This document shows, one piece after another, positions 1 through 10,555 of a stretch of DNA of 27,216 bases. Every line of letters starts with the position of its first letter. The first letter of the stretch is position 1. The notes below the pieces were generated by a model, which saw only the letters and a program-made list of their open reading frames with translations, did not search any database and was not told the origin of the DNA. The position numbers were made by a program, and so were the translations under genes. The DNA is from Hydnum rufescens UP504 (taxonomy: Eukaryota > Basidiomycota > Agaricomycetes > Cantharellales > Hydnaceae): contig MU129193.1 in the NCBI GenBank assembly GCA_014904985.1, positions 1 through 27,216 of the forward strand. Direction: 5' to 3'.

Positions 1-460
1 GACGCAAGCTTATGCAACGAAGAATCGGCCCATTCGAAATCACCAAAGTCCTCAGTCCACCACCTATAGGATACGACTTCCGGACTCAATGCTGATGCAT
101 AATGTCATCAACCTAGAACACCTTAGCCTATACCGACGATCTCAAGATAAAGACCGACCCAGGATGCCAAATCCTCGGGATGATTTAAAAATCTCCGAAG
201 AGTATGAAGTAGAAAGGATTATGGACTCTAGGTACAACAAGAAAAAAAGGATTGTAGAATATCTGGTTCGTTGGCTGGGCTATGGGCCGGAGCACGATTC
301 ATGGCAGTCGAGCCATGACCTACGTAACGCCCCGGAGGTCGTAAAGAAATTTAAGGACCATATGGCCACCAGTATCGCCCCGGACCCTGAGATCCCGTTG
401 GCCCTACTTACGGTGATAGCCGGGTTTGAGGGCCCCATGTTGTTCTCCAAACGCACATGA
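1..460 (+). pseudogene. Ty3/gypsy pol C-terminus with chromodomain (partial)
   Basis: This is the last part of a Ty3/gypsy (chromovirus) polyprotein; the rest lies outside the window. The first ~55 nt, in the third frame, read as an integrase C-terminal segment (RRIGPFEITKVLSP). The protein then continues in the second frame (TYRIRLPDSMLMHNVINLEHL region), so one base is missing near position 55. From about 206 to 350 comes a chromodomain: YEVERIMDSR, VEYLVRWLGY and HDSWQ are the usual strand and aromatic-cage segments. In this family the chromodomain directs integration to marked chromatin. A stop lies at 458-460. Frameshift and truncation make it a relic. An LTR of matching orientation follows at 2308. 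The family call is secure; the 5' extent is unknown. Confidence 0.88.
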
Positions 461-1898
461 GGTCCGCACCGACTTCCAAAACAGCAGCCCAGCACACTAT
501 ACGGGAGAGCCACGATATGGCTACACCTTCTATGAAACATACCATGCTGTCCTAATGCCACCGATCGCACGACTTACCCGAACTGGACATATGGGCATGT
601 TGGACATCCTTGGTCAATGGCCTTCTTTCAAACTAGTCACCTCTGCGCAGCCCCTTAGCCTACTCACAGCATTTGTGCCCACCTTTCTACAGCTGATCTG
701 TGAAGTATGGGACGAGAACAAACAGTCCGTCATCAAAAAGGAATGTCTAGAGGCTCTATGGTCCTCCTGGGATTACGCCTGGAGCCGAGCAGAGGAAACA
801 AATGAAACTCCAAATTCCTGATTCCTGCTTTCGTCAGGGACATCCGCTATAGGATCGATGCTCCAGATCACCCCAAGTTCGAAAATCTATTCAAGCCTTG
901 GTATTGTAGCGACGCACTTCACGCTAGATACCTCCAGATCACACGAGTGATCGCAGTACTATTGGCTTACTCTAATTACATCATCGCCCACCAATTATTC
1001 ACCAGCTCCCATCCACCATACGAAAGCCTGGAGGCATGGCTACAGTCCTGTGGTATTTGAGCGCACCAGTTGGTTTCGTATGGGACAAACCGGCCGACGA
1101 GACCATGGACTCCTTGCTTTGGAAGCAGTTACATGCCTACAGGCTTCGTGTGTTTGCGGATTCCAGCCGTACCATCCATACGATGGAAGCTCTACCAGAA
1201 TCCCAACTTGTACTACTGCAAAACGGTTATTTCGCAAGTGATGAAGCCAGATTACAGGAACCACTCATCCTCTGCGACCCCTTCGAAGGAGACGCCCCCC
1301 ATTCCCAGGGGAGAACGATCGGGAGACTTACAAATGGGAAGACATATTCCCAGGTCCCCCTCCCCGCCCCAACAACTTCGACGTGCTGGATAACGTGACC
1401 AAACACCTGTACTTGGCCGCATACTACCGACCGGACGGAACCTTCATGACAGCCGCCGAACAACGAGTTGTAAATGCCAGACCACCCCCGAATGAGGACA
1501 CCACGGAATCCAGCATCTCGCAATTCAACGTACCCATATCCTCGCCAACTTGGGGGGACGAGACCCCTACCATGGAGACCACCAAAGGCACCTCAAGGAG
1601 TGGCACAGACACGGACGACTGGTGGAACCAACTGCCCACATTGCCAGTTCCAACCACGGTCACGTATTCTGAACCAGCATCGACTCGTCCCACTTACATA
1701 CCGCGTACAACACCACAAGATCGACAAAGGGACCCTGCACAGGATCCAACTGTGTTCCGGGGATACTGGAGGATGACAGACACTGGCGACCCAGGGAGGA
1801 GACCTCCTACCGACCTGAGGAAGCCTCACAAAGATCCGGCACGACCAGACGGCCACACTCACCAGACCGCCGGCCTACCCTCGCGAATCGCTGTATGA
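426..1898 (+). pseudogene. Decayed unrecognised ORF downstream of gypsy pol
   Basis: Long stop-free stretches in all three frames follow each other on the + strand: 426-821 (includes LDILGQWPSFKLVTS and EALWSSWDYAWSRAEE), 806-1059 (FVRDIRYRIDAPDHPKFENL; ARYLQITRVIAVLLAY), about 1036-1398, and a run ending at 1898 (KWEDIFPGPPPRPN, LYLAAYYRPDGTF, then a Pro/Thr/Arg-rich tail). This is the pattern of one protein of roughly 450-500 residues broken by at least three indels. It lies between the chromodomain and the 3' LTR, where some LTR elements carry an extra ORF. I do not recognise the product. A related but more decayed stretch occurs at 22508-23156 next to another copy of the LTR, so it probably belongs to the element. 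No function is assigned. Confidence 0.5.
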
Positions 1899-2307
1899 GG
1901 AGATCGAAAATCGACGAGATCTGCCGTTGCGAGCCATAGACAGGTACCATCCAGCCAGACCCAGCCAGATGGACCTCGCACCAGTACACCAAACCCTCCT
2001 GCCCCCCCGCCCCAAATAGTGGGCCACGTACCCTTTGTAAATGCCGCAGACGGCTCCTGGCAAGAAGCACCTGTAATCCAACTAGGCTCATTCACCCCTA
2101 GGTCGGACCGACTCCACCCCACAACAGAGCGGAACTAGAAATGGCGCACGCAGGATCTAGTGGAGCCCAAAGACGGGCCATATGCTCAGAAGTACGCAGG
2201 GACCAACATCAAAGCTCATACGATAGCGATGAAGACTCGTACTCAAACGATCGACGGGGATATTCCTCCCGACGATAAGACCGTCATCCCACCAGACTGG
2301 GGGGCAT
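1899..2307 (+). other. Gypsy internal 3' region up to the polypurine tract
   Basis: There is no recognisable gene. An ORF at 2160-2510 runs across the LTR boundary, so it is probably incidental. The stretch ends in a G-rich run (GACTGGGGGGCAT, about 2295-2307) directly before the LTR start, which fits the plus-strand priming polypurine tract. The same G-run precedes the inverted LTR copy at 22507. Confidence 0.5.
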
Positions 2308-2728
2308 TGTTAGTGGTGTATGAGTCCAGCGGGCACCCGGCCTTACTACCATTCTACTTATGTACAATGTACCTCTTGTTCCTACTTGACTCTTTCTTCT
2401 CTTTTCTCCTTCTCAAACCAACCTGGTGGAAAGCTTCTCCACTGGAGTTTGGTGCTGCCCTGGTTATAGCTAGATTCGTCTACATTTACATAATCGACTC
2501 ACATAGCTAGCCACGGAAAGACCCAAAATGTATCTTTTTCCTCCTCATTCAGGCTGCCATCCGCAGTGTACTGAAACAGTACACTATGGTCTCTGCACTG
2601 AGTGGCATATTACTACTCAGACTCGTAAGCTACGTTATGGTTTACCCCAAGGATACGGTTCCCTGACTCAGCCCCACTCTTGAACCCTTCGTCGACCCGA
2701 CTCATGGAACAACTCGTATTCTAACTGG
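2308..2728 (+). repeat. 3' LTR of the Ty3/gypsy element
   Basis: The LTR starts TGTTAGTGGTGT right after the polypurine tract. The core around 2432-2475 (AGCTTCTCCACTGGAGTTTG and GCTGCCCTGG, then TATAGCTAGATTC) is almost identical to the reverse complement of 22345-22390. The start is clear. The end is inferred near 2728, where CTAAC could be the decayed mate of the TGTTAG start; no target duplication was found. Nothing coding is seen between here and about 2800. Confidence 0.65.
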
Positions 2729-2804
2729 TGACAGCCATGACCGTAAACCCGGTCCAGAACCCCCACCGGGATTGTCTCGTCACCTTAAGCTCAATTCGGA
2801 TACT

Positions 2805-4120
2805 ACCGAATTAACAGTGACTGACAATGGGAAAACATCAACTACATTGAAAGTTTTGCTCTGGTTGTCAAGTCTGCTGCTATCCAAGTCTTCCTTGCCC
2901 TTTGCATTCAGCACCACCTGAAAATCTGTCACATGGATGTCAAGTGCACCTTCCTTTATGGCATCCTCAAGGAACATATCTTTATGCGCCAGCCCAAGGG
3001 CTATGAGGAAGGAGGGAAGGAGACCTGGGTTTGGAAGCTCAAGAAAGCTTTATATGGTCTGAAGCAAGGGGGATGTCAATGGTATGCAACTATCAACACC
3101 TTCTTTCTCACCTTGGGGTTCAACCACACACAAGCCAATCACTGCATCTACCTGCTACACTGAAATGACAACTATGTTGTCATATCCCTGTATGTTGATG
3201 ACCTTCTTATTGGCTACAATAATATGGCTCTGATGCAACATATTGTTACTGAATTGGAGTCCCACTTCGAAATGGTCAACCTCAGACTTGTATGCTGGAT
3301 CCTCAGGATGCACATTCACTACAACCTCAAAACCTCAACCCTCACTGTTGACCAGTCACAGTATCTGAAAACAGTACTCACCCAATTTGGAATGGCTGAC
3401 TGCAAACCGACTTCAACCCCCATTCCAGAAAAAATCATACTGGGGCCTGCAACTGATGCTGAGGTTGATGCTGCTTGCAATTTTCTGTACCTTGAAGTGA
3501 TTGGATCCATGATGTACACAATGACTGGAACCCACCCCAATATCACCTATGCTGTTGCTGCACTGTCTAGATTCTCCTCTTGTCTAGGCACTAAACATGT
3601 CACCACTCTCAAGCACCTCCTCTGCTACCTTGCTGGCATTATCCACTATAGCATTACCTTCCAATCTGATGGTGGAAACCTCCTCAGTTACATGGACTCT
3701 GACTATGCTATGGACCCAACAACTCATAAATCCATCTCTGGCTATGTGTTCACCCTGTCAGGTGGGCCAGTCTCATGGAGCTCCAAAGGCCAAGCCACAG
3801 TTGCTCAATCCTCCACTGAAGCAGAGTATATTGCTGCTGTGGAAGCCACCAAAGAGCTTATCTGGCTCCGCCACTTGCTGCTGGATTTGGATCAGGACAT
3901 TACCTCCCCTACCACTCTCTTCATCGATAATCGCAGTGCCCAACTCCTTGCCAAAAATCCCGTTAATCATGCCCATACCAAACATATTGACATCTGCCAC
4001 CATTACATCTGCCAGTGCATTACTGATGGTTCCATCAACCTTAAATTCATCTCCACTGCCAACAATCCTGTGGACCTCTTCACCAAGCCCCTCAGCCAGC
4101 ACAAAGTCCACCTCTTCTGA
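2805..4120 (+). pseudogene. Ty1/copia reverse transcriptase-RNase H, 5'-truncated
   Basis: This is the C-terminal half of a copia polyprotein. RT begins around 2837 (NYIESFALVVKSAAIQ) and includes HMDVKCTFLYG, LKKALYGLKQ and the active-site motif SLYVDDLLIG. RNase H follows with its acidic residues in SYMDSDYAMDP, SSTEAEYIA and IDNRSAQLL, and ends TKPLSQHKVHLF. One in-frame TGA interrupts RT at 3161-3163; frame and motifs are otherwise kept. Gag, protease and integrase are missing, and upstream of ~2805 the sequence no longer reads as copia. It is a different family from the minus-strand copia at 5147-12036. CpG is scarce, so it looks older than that element. Confidence 0.9.
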
Positions 4121-4194
4121 TCCTTGGTGGGGCTGACACACCTCCCCCCAAATTGTGACACCTAGTACCTGTCAGTAGTCAGAGTGAGGGGGTG

Positions 4195-4490
4195 TGTTAT
4201 GGCAAAATGCTCTGACACTGCCACTACCACAATGTCCACCACCACCTCTTCCTCATTGCACACCACTTCTGTGGCAAAACACACCTCATCTAGATGTGCA
4301 CCAAAGCACACATTGTTTCTCTTTGTGTGTACACGCATTGTTTCTCTTTGTCTATGTAATGTCATGCAGGCCTTGTGACTCGGTAACCAATCAATTATGG
4401 TTCCCACATTGCAGGCAAGCATTCCAGTCCTCCTTTAACTCCATGTATATACACTTACCTTAAACCAATTGATTACAGTTCCTGTGTCAC
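4195..4490 (+). repeat. 3' LTR of the truncated copia element
   Basis: The LTR starts TGTTATGGCA right after a purine-rich tract (AGAGTGAGGGGG, 4181-4192), in the normal place downstream of the RNase H stop. A TATA-like TGTATATACA lies at 4443-4452. I could not find the matching ATAACA end or a target duplication, so the right boundary is approximate. Confidence 0.6.
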
Positions 4491-5141
4491 AGGTCTTTCA
4501 GTTTCTACAGTACCTGTGGTGTGCAGCTCTGTCTCAGAGTAGCAAGGCCCAACTTCACCTCTTGAAATTTTGTCCAAGTCCCCACATTCCAGGTCTAATT
4601 GTAGTTTTTAATTTGTTCATCAGAAAATTCAATGCTGAAAGGGAACTCTATGTGGTAGGGATTTTTCCCTCCAACAATGCATGCCTCAAGCTTCATTTTC
4701 ACTTTTGTCTCTGGATGTATCTTTCCTCCCCACCCCATGGTGCCCTGTATGAGGACAATGAATTAAACTATCTCCTTGAGCAGATGGGACTTTATGAACC
4801 AGATGAGAGGCTTCCAGAGCTGCTTGATCCACAATGGGATTCACCTTTTGGGCAAGAAGTCTTGCAATGAACTATGACCCAGCACCATACATACCCCATC
4901 TTCTACACCAATGACAGCCATCTTCCTAAACCTGGCCTGAAATCAGTTTCCACTCAGATTCTTAGCAATCAACCACCAAGAACTGCTTGTATTTTAAGAC
5001 TGTGATCATAAACACTATTCAAGGGCACCTCAAATAGAAGCAGTGTTGATGATAGTGGTAGGATGCAAGAGAAAAACAGAGTAAAATCGATGGAGTACTA
5101 GCAAAGGTCGCAAACAGCTGTGCCGGTGATTAGAGTCAGGG
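4491..5141. other. No recognisable gene
   Basis: An ORF at 4469-4870 with no recognisable domain begins inside the copia LTR; its last part (DNELNYLLEQMGLYEPDE) looks protein-like but is not identified. 4912-4940 resembles 2729-2757 (TGACAGCCAT then CTAAACC or GTAAACC), so a piece of the same repeat may be present on both sides of the truncated copia. Otherwise nothing is seen. Confidence 0.3.
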
Positions 5142-5146
5142 ATTGG
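5142..5146. repeat. Target-site duplication ATTGG (left)
   Basis: ATTGG directly precedes the left copia LTR and is repeated at 12037-12041 directly after the right LTR. Five bases is the usual length for Ty1/copia integration. Confidence 0.9.
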
Positions 5147-5415
5147 TGTCACGAGACTAGGTATATGACTCAGTCTCATTATGGAGAACTAATATTCTAT
5201 TAAGGAAGGTTTACCTAGGTATATGACTAGGGAAAGTGGAGTGAGAATATGTAAAGGAATGTATGGAGAAGCATGGCTCACCTCAGTCTCGTTATGGAGA
5301 ACTGAGGAGAGTCAGATGTTACCGAGAAACTATACTATAGTCACAGTGAGGACAGGAAAGGAAATAGGGGTAATTACTATATATGGAAGATGTCCGCAGG
5401 TCTTGATTACTGACA
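5147..5415 (-). repeat. Left LTR of the complete copia (its 3' LTR)
   Basis: The LTR runs from TGTCACGAGAC to TTACTGACA. It matches 11768-12036 without gaps. Six positions differ, each a CpG in the right copy and TpG or CpA here. On the minus strand this is the 3' LTR, which would carry the end of the transcript. Confidence 0.95.
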
Positions 5416-5424
5416 TGCCCACTC
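5416..5424 (-). promoter_or_regulatory. Polypurine tract of the complete copia
   Basis: On the minus strand GAGTGGGCA lies immediately before the 3' LTR, the position of the plus-strand primer. It is short and imperfect. The likely original pol stop (TAG on the minus strand) is at 5429-5431. Confidence 0.6.
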
Positions 5425-5438
5425 AAGGCTAGTGGATT

Positions 5439-6127
5439 TGTCAGGGTTCGCCCCCAACTCCGGTCTACTCCGGTCTACTCCGGTCTACTCCAGTCAACTC
5501 CGGTCAACTCCGGTCCTCGTCCGCCCACCTCCAGTCCAGTTCTCCACTTATTTCCCTCGCCCAAGTCCACTTTGCTTCCGGCTTGATTCCGGTTTGACTC
5601 CGGTCCAACCCTATCTTGGTTTCATTTCCTTTTCATTTCCCTTTCATTTCCCATTGCTTCCGGTTCACCCCCTGGCCGAGTTCCTGTTCCTGTTCCTGTT
5701 CCTGTCCCCCTTGTAACCACCTCCAGTTTAGCGATCACTCCCCTGTAGTATAGTCATCATGTATAAGTAGTCCGAGAGCGAAGTCCAGAGACCCCAGCTT
5801 TGGTCTCTCAGGATTTCCGCTGTTACTCCGGACTACAGGTCAGCCTTCATGTATTCCGTATTCGTATTACATAATCTCAGGATTTCCGCTGTTACTCCGG
5901 ACTACAGGTCCGAGTATTTTCCAGTTGACTCCACGAGCTTAAGGACCGCTGTGCTCGTTTCCGCCTAGTCCCTTCCGGGCTGCTGGATTGCCTCTCCGTC
6001 CCCTCCTATCTTCGTTATCTCATTCCTGCCCGGATTCTCTCGGACTTAGCCGGACTTACACCGGACTTAGCCGGAATTATCTGTGTTTATATTTGTTTGG
6101 TGCTCTCGTCGCAGCGTGGCCCTGACA
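5439..6127 (+). mobile_element. Solo LTR inserted in the copia 3' end
   Basis: This 689-bp sequence begins TGTCAGGG and ends CCCTGACA (8-bp perfect inverted ends). It is flanked by GGATT at 5434-5438 and 6128-6132, a perfect 5-bp duplication. A TATA-like TGTATAAGTAG near 5760 suggests + orientation. It contains a 10-bp tandem array (ACTCCGGTCT units, about 5455-5520) and a direct repeat of ~35 bp (5807-5841 and 5875-5910). No internal region or second LTR is present, so it is a solo LTR left by LTR-LTR recombination. Removing it with one duplication restores a copia pol end a few codons downstream. The LTR superfamily is not determined. Confidence 0.92.
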
Positions 6128-6132
6128 GGATT

Positions 6133-6740
6133 CCATTGAAACCCATCATGTCCATGAATGTATAGAATTTGTTGGCAGCAAGAGGCTTAGTGAGAATGTC
6201 TGCCGGCTGTTTATCCGTGGGGATGTACTCAAGGGAAACAATTCCGTCCTCAAGCTTTTCACAAACAAAATGATGGCCGACTTTGAAATGCTTCATCCGC
6301 TCCGAGAATCTTTCATTCCGCACAATGGCAATTGCCAACTGATTATTGATATGGATGGTAGTCAGGCTTGTCATTGGGTGGCCCAAGTCGCTGAGGAGAT
6401 TACGGAACCAAATTGCATCACATGCACCTTGTGTCGCTGCGATGTACTCTGCTTTGGTACTCGAAATAACGACACTTGACTGTTTGCAGGAAGTCCAGCC
6501 AACAGGAGCACCGCAGAGCAGCCACAGAGTTCCTGTGATTGAATGGCAATCTGCAGGGTCTCCTGCCCAATCTGAGTTGGTGAATCCGCACAGTGTGTCT
6601 GACTTTGAGCCATCAAAGGTTAGGCTCACTCCGGCAGTCTTGACAAGGTAACGGTAGATCCATTTAAGGGCAGTCAAATGTTCAGGTCCAGGGGTAGATG
6701 CATGTCGACTGAGATAGCCAACAGCAAAAGCAAGGTCAGG
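6133..6740 (-). pseudogene. Copia RNase H and pol C-terminus
   Basis: This is the RNase H domain, which removes the RNA template during reverse transcription. Visible segments are FTNSDWAGDPAD (first Asp), SSTKAEYIAATQ (Glu) and HINNQLAIAIV, where copia proteins normally have DNQ; here the Asp is Asn, so one catalytic residue is missing. The end, IPTDKQPADILTKPLAAN, is typical. The solo LTR cuts the last few codons: the frame now runs into LTR sequence and stops at 6087. Upstream it joins RT in the same frame across a TGA at 6741-6743, where GTRPDLAF is expected. Confidence 0.9.
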
Positions 6741-6743
6741 TCA

Positions 6744-7532
6744 AGTACCAATCATTGTGTACATAACTGAGCTGAGCATTGACTGATAGAATTGGACATC
6801 GGTCATAGGTATGTCTAATTTCTCGAGTTTCAATTTTGTAGCCATCGGAGTAGTCGCAGGTCGCACATCAGCCATACTGAAGCACTTGAGTATGTCGCGG
6901 GTGTAGGAGTCCTGTGAGATTGTGATGGTGTGTTGATTTCGATCACATACAATCTTGATACTGGTGTACCAATGCAGGTCTCCCATATAGCGCATGTCAA
7001 AGGTTCCAAGGAGGTCATCTTTGCATGTAGGAAGTGAGGGTTTTGGGACAGCAAGCATGATATCATCGACGTGGGCTCCAAGTATCATGAGTCCGTGCTT
7101 ATCACGCTGAGTGAAGACAGCATAATCAGATTCTGTCCTTTTCCACCCGACTTTTCCAAATTTGTTTCTCATCTCTGGGTGCCATTCATGCGTGGCTTGT
7201 TTAAGTCCATAGAGACTACGCAGTAACTGCCAAACCATGCTGGGCTTTGGTGGAGTGAAGCCATTAGGAGCTTCCATGTAGATGAGTTCTTTAAGTATGG
7301 GGTTGAGAAAGGCTGATTTTACATTGAAATGAACAAGTTTGAGGTTGTGTTTGGCGGCAAGTGTGAGGATTACTAGGAACGACTGTTTCTGGATCATCGG
7401 GGCATATGTCTCGAAGAAGTCTACTCCGGGAACTTCAGTATAGCCCTTTGCTACTACACAAGCTCAATAGCCAGTGATGTCGCCACTGGAGTCTCGTTTA
7501 ATTTTGAATACCCACTGACTGCTAACAATCTG
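6744..7532 (-). pseudogene. Copia reverse transcriptase
   Basis: RT copies the element RNA into cDNA inside the Gag particle. Reading down the minus strand: SSQWVFKIKRD, VDFFETYAPMIQK, LVHFNVKSAFLNP (Asp replaced by Asn in the usual DVK motif), LLRSLYGLKQATHEW, and the active site GAHVDDIMLA. HVDD in place of YVDD is seen in other fungal copia elements and need not be a defect. TGA codons at 7464-7466 (expected Tyr-Lys/Arg-Ala) and 7533-7535 interrupt the frame. The frame is the same as integrase and RNase H. Confidence 0.92.
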
Positions 7533-7535
7533 TCA

Positions 7536-8258
7536 GTCTGCAGGTTTCTCTACCCACTCGAAAGTTTTACTCTTGGCCAGGGCATCCATTTCATAGATGC
7601 ACACTTCCATCCAATGGTTTGCTTCAGACGACACCATGGCCTGCTTGTAACTCGAAGGTTCATGTGGCATGGCCAATTTAGCATGTTCATTGCCCACTGA
7701 AACAGCATCCATAGGATTTGAGCTCTTCAGCGTTGAATTGGAATGATTATACAAGGTAAGGGCGAGTTTCGGGTTTTCATCATCATGCATAGGTTTGATT
7801 ACCATGTGTCCTGATCGATGGAGTACTGGTTCTTTGTTAGGTAACGAGTGTGTGGACGGTTGGGATGGTGGAGCAGCAGTTGAGGATTTGAGTGCTGGTG
7901 AGTCAGTGACTTTATCAACAGGATTTGTCTTCTGATCATTATCCTCATGCACATTATTCTCCCCCCCTTCGACTGAAGATCCAACTTCAATTTTGATGTG
8001 TTCCGTTACTCCCGTTCCCTCATCAAATATCACATTGTGAGATTCAAAGAAGCATTTGGATTGGCAGTGGTAAACTCGGTAGGCTTTCTTGGATTCCGAA
8101 TACCCCAAGTAAATGCATTCCATACTACGCGCACCTAATTTGTCACGATGTTTCACAGGAATTTGGACATGGGCTTTGCACCCAAATACACAAAGTAGCG
8201 ATAGAGTCGGTTTCTGGCCAAAATAGGCCTCATGAGGGGTGATACTACTGGGCAAAGC
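7536..8258 (-). pseudogene. Copia integrase C-terminus and linker to RT
   Basis: The start, SSITPHEAYFGQKPTLSLLCVFG, then GARSMECIYLGYSESKKAYRVY, is the conserved end of copia integrase (often called the SH3-like core). It is followed by a low-complexity, Ser/Pro-rich linker and the conserved approach to RT (ANHWMEVCIYEMDALAKS, then FEWVEKPAD). It is separated from the integrase core only by the TGA at 8259-8261, where the family normally has Arg (TPTRAL-like context). Confidence 0.88.
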
Positions 8259-8261
8259 TCA

Positions 8262-9164
8262 TGATGGTGTTATATTATGAATATGTACTGCATGTTGGAC
8301 TGCATGGCCCCAAAAGGCCTTCAGGAGTCCGGCATCTTGGAGTAGGGACCGAGCATGTCCCATGATATATCCATTTGCGTGTTCGGCAACACCATTCTCA
8401 GGAGGGGTATCAGGATTCATGAGTTCATGCTTTTGTCCCTTCTCTTTGAGATAAGCTTGAAACTCTTTTGAACTATACTCCCCCCCACCATCAGTGCGTA
8501 GGGCTATGACATGTTGTCCGGTTTCATTTTCGGCATGCACAACAAACAATTTATATTCCGCAAATGTGTCGCTCTTGTGCTTAATAAGTGAAACACTAAT
8601 TCGGCGAGACTTGTCATTGATGAATAGTGCATAATATTGTTCGTTCGATGGTGTGAGTATCGGGGCTGGTCCCCAGATGTCCGAAAATACACGGCCGAGT
8701 ACTGTGTCAGCATGCATTGATGTTTCCTTTGGAATAGGGGTCCGAGTGTGTTTACCCTCGACACAAGGGCTACAGATGGCTGAAGGTTCCTTTGAGTCAG
8801 AGGGAATCTCCATTCCTTTGACTAAGTCCTTATTAACCATGTGGCGGATAGAGTCGTAATGGATGTGTCCAAGTTGATGATGCCATATTTCAATGGATGC
8901 ACGCAAAGATAGAGATCCTATAGCAAGTCCGTACTGACTTGAGGTGTTGACAGTACTGATACATGCTCTTTCTTCAGCATAGACTGAGACTTGCAGTGTA
9001 TATAGGTTTCCGTCAATAGGGGCAAGCCCTACAACCTCATTCTTTGAGTCTCGGATGATGCACTCATTCGTGGTGAATTGGGTCGAGCACCCAGAGCAGC
9101 CAAGTTGCCGCACAGAGAGTAAATTCCTGTTTAGGTCAGGGACATGTAAGACAGATTGGAATGC
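8262..9164 (-). pseudogene. Copia GAG-pre-integrase and integrase core
   Basis: Integrase joins the cDNA to host DNA. The segment begins in the protease-integrase spacer (LHVPDLNRNLLSVRQLG). A zinc-binding HHCC region follows (WHHQLGHIHYDS ... CSPCVEGKH), then the DDE catalytic core: FSDIWGPAP (first Asp), LRTDGGGEY (second Asp) and ENGVAEHANG (Glu), with exactly 35 residues between the second Asp and the Glu, as in copia. The open frame has no true ATG at its upstream end because the TIR element cuts it at 9165. The catalytic triad is intact. Confidence 0.93.
9159..9164. repeat. Target-site duplication GGAATG of the TIR element (left)
   Basis: GGAATG here matches 10550-10555. Extending to eight bases gives GGAATGCT against GGAATGGT, one mismatch. 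Confidence 0.7.
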
Positions 9165-10549
9165 TCCGGTGTTGGAGGGACAAATCCCTACTATGTGCAA
9201 ACCCCATCCGAGGACGATTTTTCAAATAAATGAACCATTTTCTATGTCAATCCGGATGCCAATTCCCACGCCATCATTCATTTGAGAACAAGCCTGAATC
9301 CCATACGTCTAATACCCACGAATCCGCGCCATTCCTTTGTTTGCACACAAGCCAATTTATTATGTATCCACGGCACTTCAACAGGCCACCCTAAATTCCA
9401 CCTTTTTATGCTGTACCTCAATGTGGCAACAGCAATTCAACTTGCTTGCTTTGTTTGATCTTCAATCAATCCCACTTCTGATACATGCTTCCTGTTGCCT
9501 CAAGGACGACTCTAATGAATTGCAATTATGTAATACAACGGATTACACACCCGGACCTTGATTCCGACTCGCGGACTTGTCACATGACAAATAGGGGCTA
9601 ATGCGGTGCTCTCAAGGAGTAAACACGAAATATCTCCCTCAGTTTTGATCGTATTGACTCGGAAAGATAGTGCCCAGAAAGCTACGGTTCACACCTTTCC
9701 GACGATACTAAACACAAGCCGAACGAATCAAAACTGCCCCTTCCAGGTCGATTTTACTATGTGTTTCATATATCCCTTCAGTATTTTTCGATTTTCTCAG
9801 TCAGTTTTGATCCAATTCGTTCGGGACAAGCACGCCTAGAAAGCTGTCGACAGTCTGCATCCAATGGTACCAAGGGCAAAACTAGCGGATTAAAACTCGG
9901 CTCTCTACAATTTAACTCCTCCATGTCTCATTTCATTATTGCCTCCGCTTTTTTGATTATTAATGGCAATTATTCTCTGCCCCTCTTATATCCGATGAAT
10001 AGTACGTCTAGGACGACCAGTTCCACCATTCCCCAAGGGATTCTGTGCAGTAGGAGAGGAGGAATAGCTTGGTTAAGCCATATTCCCCTATTCTGACTTG
10101 ATTTTGTAATATCTCCTTCAGTTTTGAAGCTTTTGACTTGATTTCTTTTTCATCATTTTCGCTTTAACCCCACCTTTCTGCCGGTTACCATAGCATTTTT
10201 CTGTGATGTATATTAAGTGCAGGAGATGCGAATTTCTATAGTTTTCCCCCTCCCCAGTTTTGAGGCACTGATGTATTGCTGCTGGTTCCTTGGGTGAATT
10301 CCACTAAGACTACTACACTTTGTCTAGGGCCTCAAGAGGAGAGCCTTAGGGTGTGGTTTTGTGACCCATATTCATTCTTTGTTCTATTGCTTGAGCAGGT
10401 GTTGCTTACAGCATTAGATTTCTATCACCAAAGACCTTCATTCCTTCAAGCCTTAACATTCGGATTGATCCCATGGTCCCTTCTTTTCGTTCTCAATTCC
10501 ATATCGTGGACTGTGGCTGGATTCCTCATTTCGTTTCCCGCTTACACCG
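9165..10549 (+). mobile_element. Noncoding TIR element nested in copia (young copy)
   Basis: About 1385 bp without copia homology splits the protease-integrase spacer. The left end reads CCGGTGTTGGAGGGACAAAT; the reverse complement of the right end reads CGGTGTAAGCGGGAAACGAA, so the termini are imperfect inverted repeats. GGAATG flanks both sides. No convincing ORF is present; open frames are short and lack domains, so it would need a transposase from elsewhere. It is CpG-rich. It contains a repeat of ~156 bp (from about 9636 and 9791, TCAGTTTTGATC then CAGAAAGCT). Two older copies are at 17826-19232 (-) and about 19633-20995 (+). The 6-8-bp duplication would suit a hAT-like element, but the superfamily is not proven. 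Confidence 0.82.
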
Positions 10550-10555
10550 GGAATG
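10550..10555. repeat. Target-site duplication GGAATG of the TIR element (right)
   Basis: Matches 9159-9164; directly follows the ACACCG terminus of the nested element. Confidence 0.7.

Noticed and set aside
4469..4870. 133-codon ORF as a gene.
   Set aside because: Starts inside an LTR, has no recognisable domain and no second copy to support it.
7030..7090. HVDD instead of YVDD as a dead RT active site.
   Set aside because: HVDD is seen in other fungal copia elements, so it is not evidence of damage by itself.
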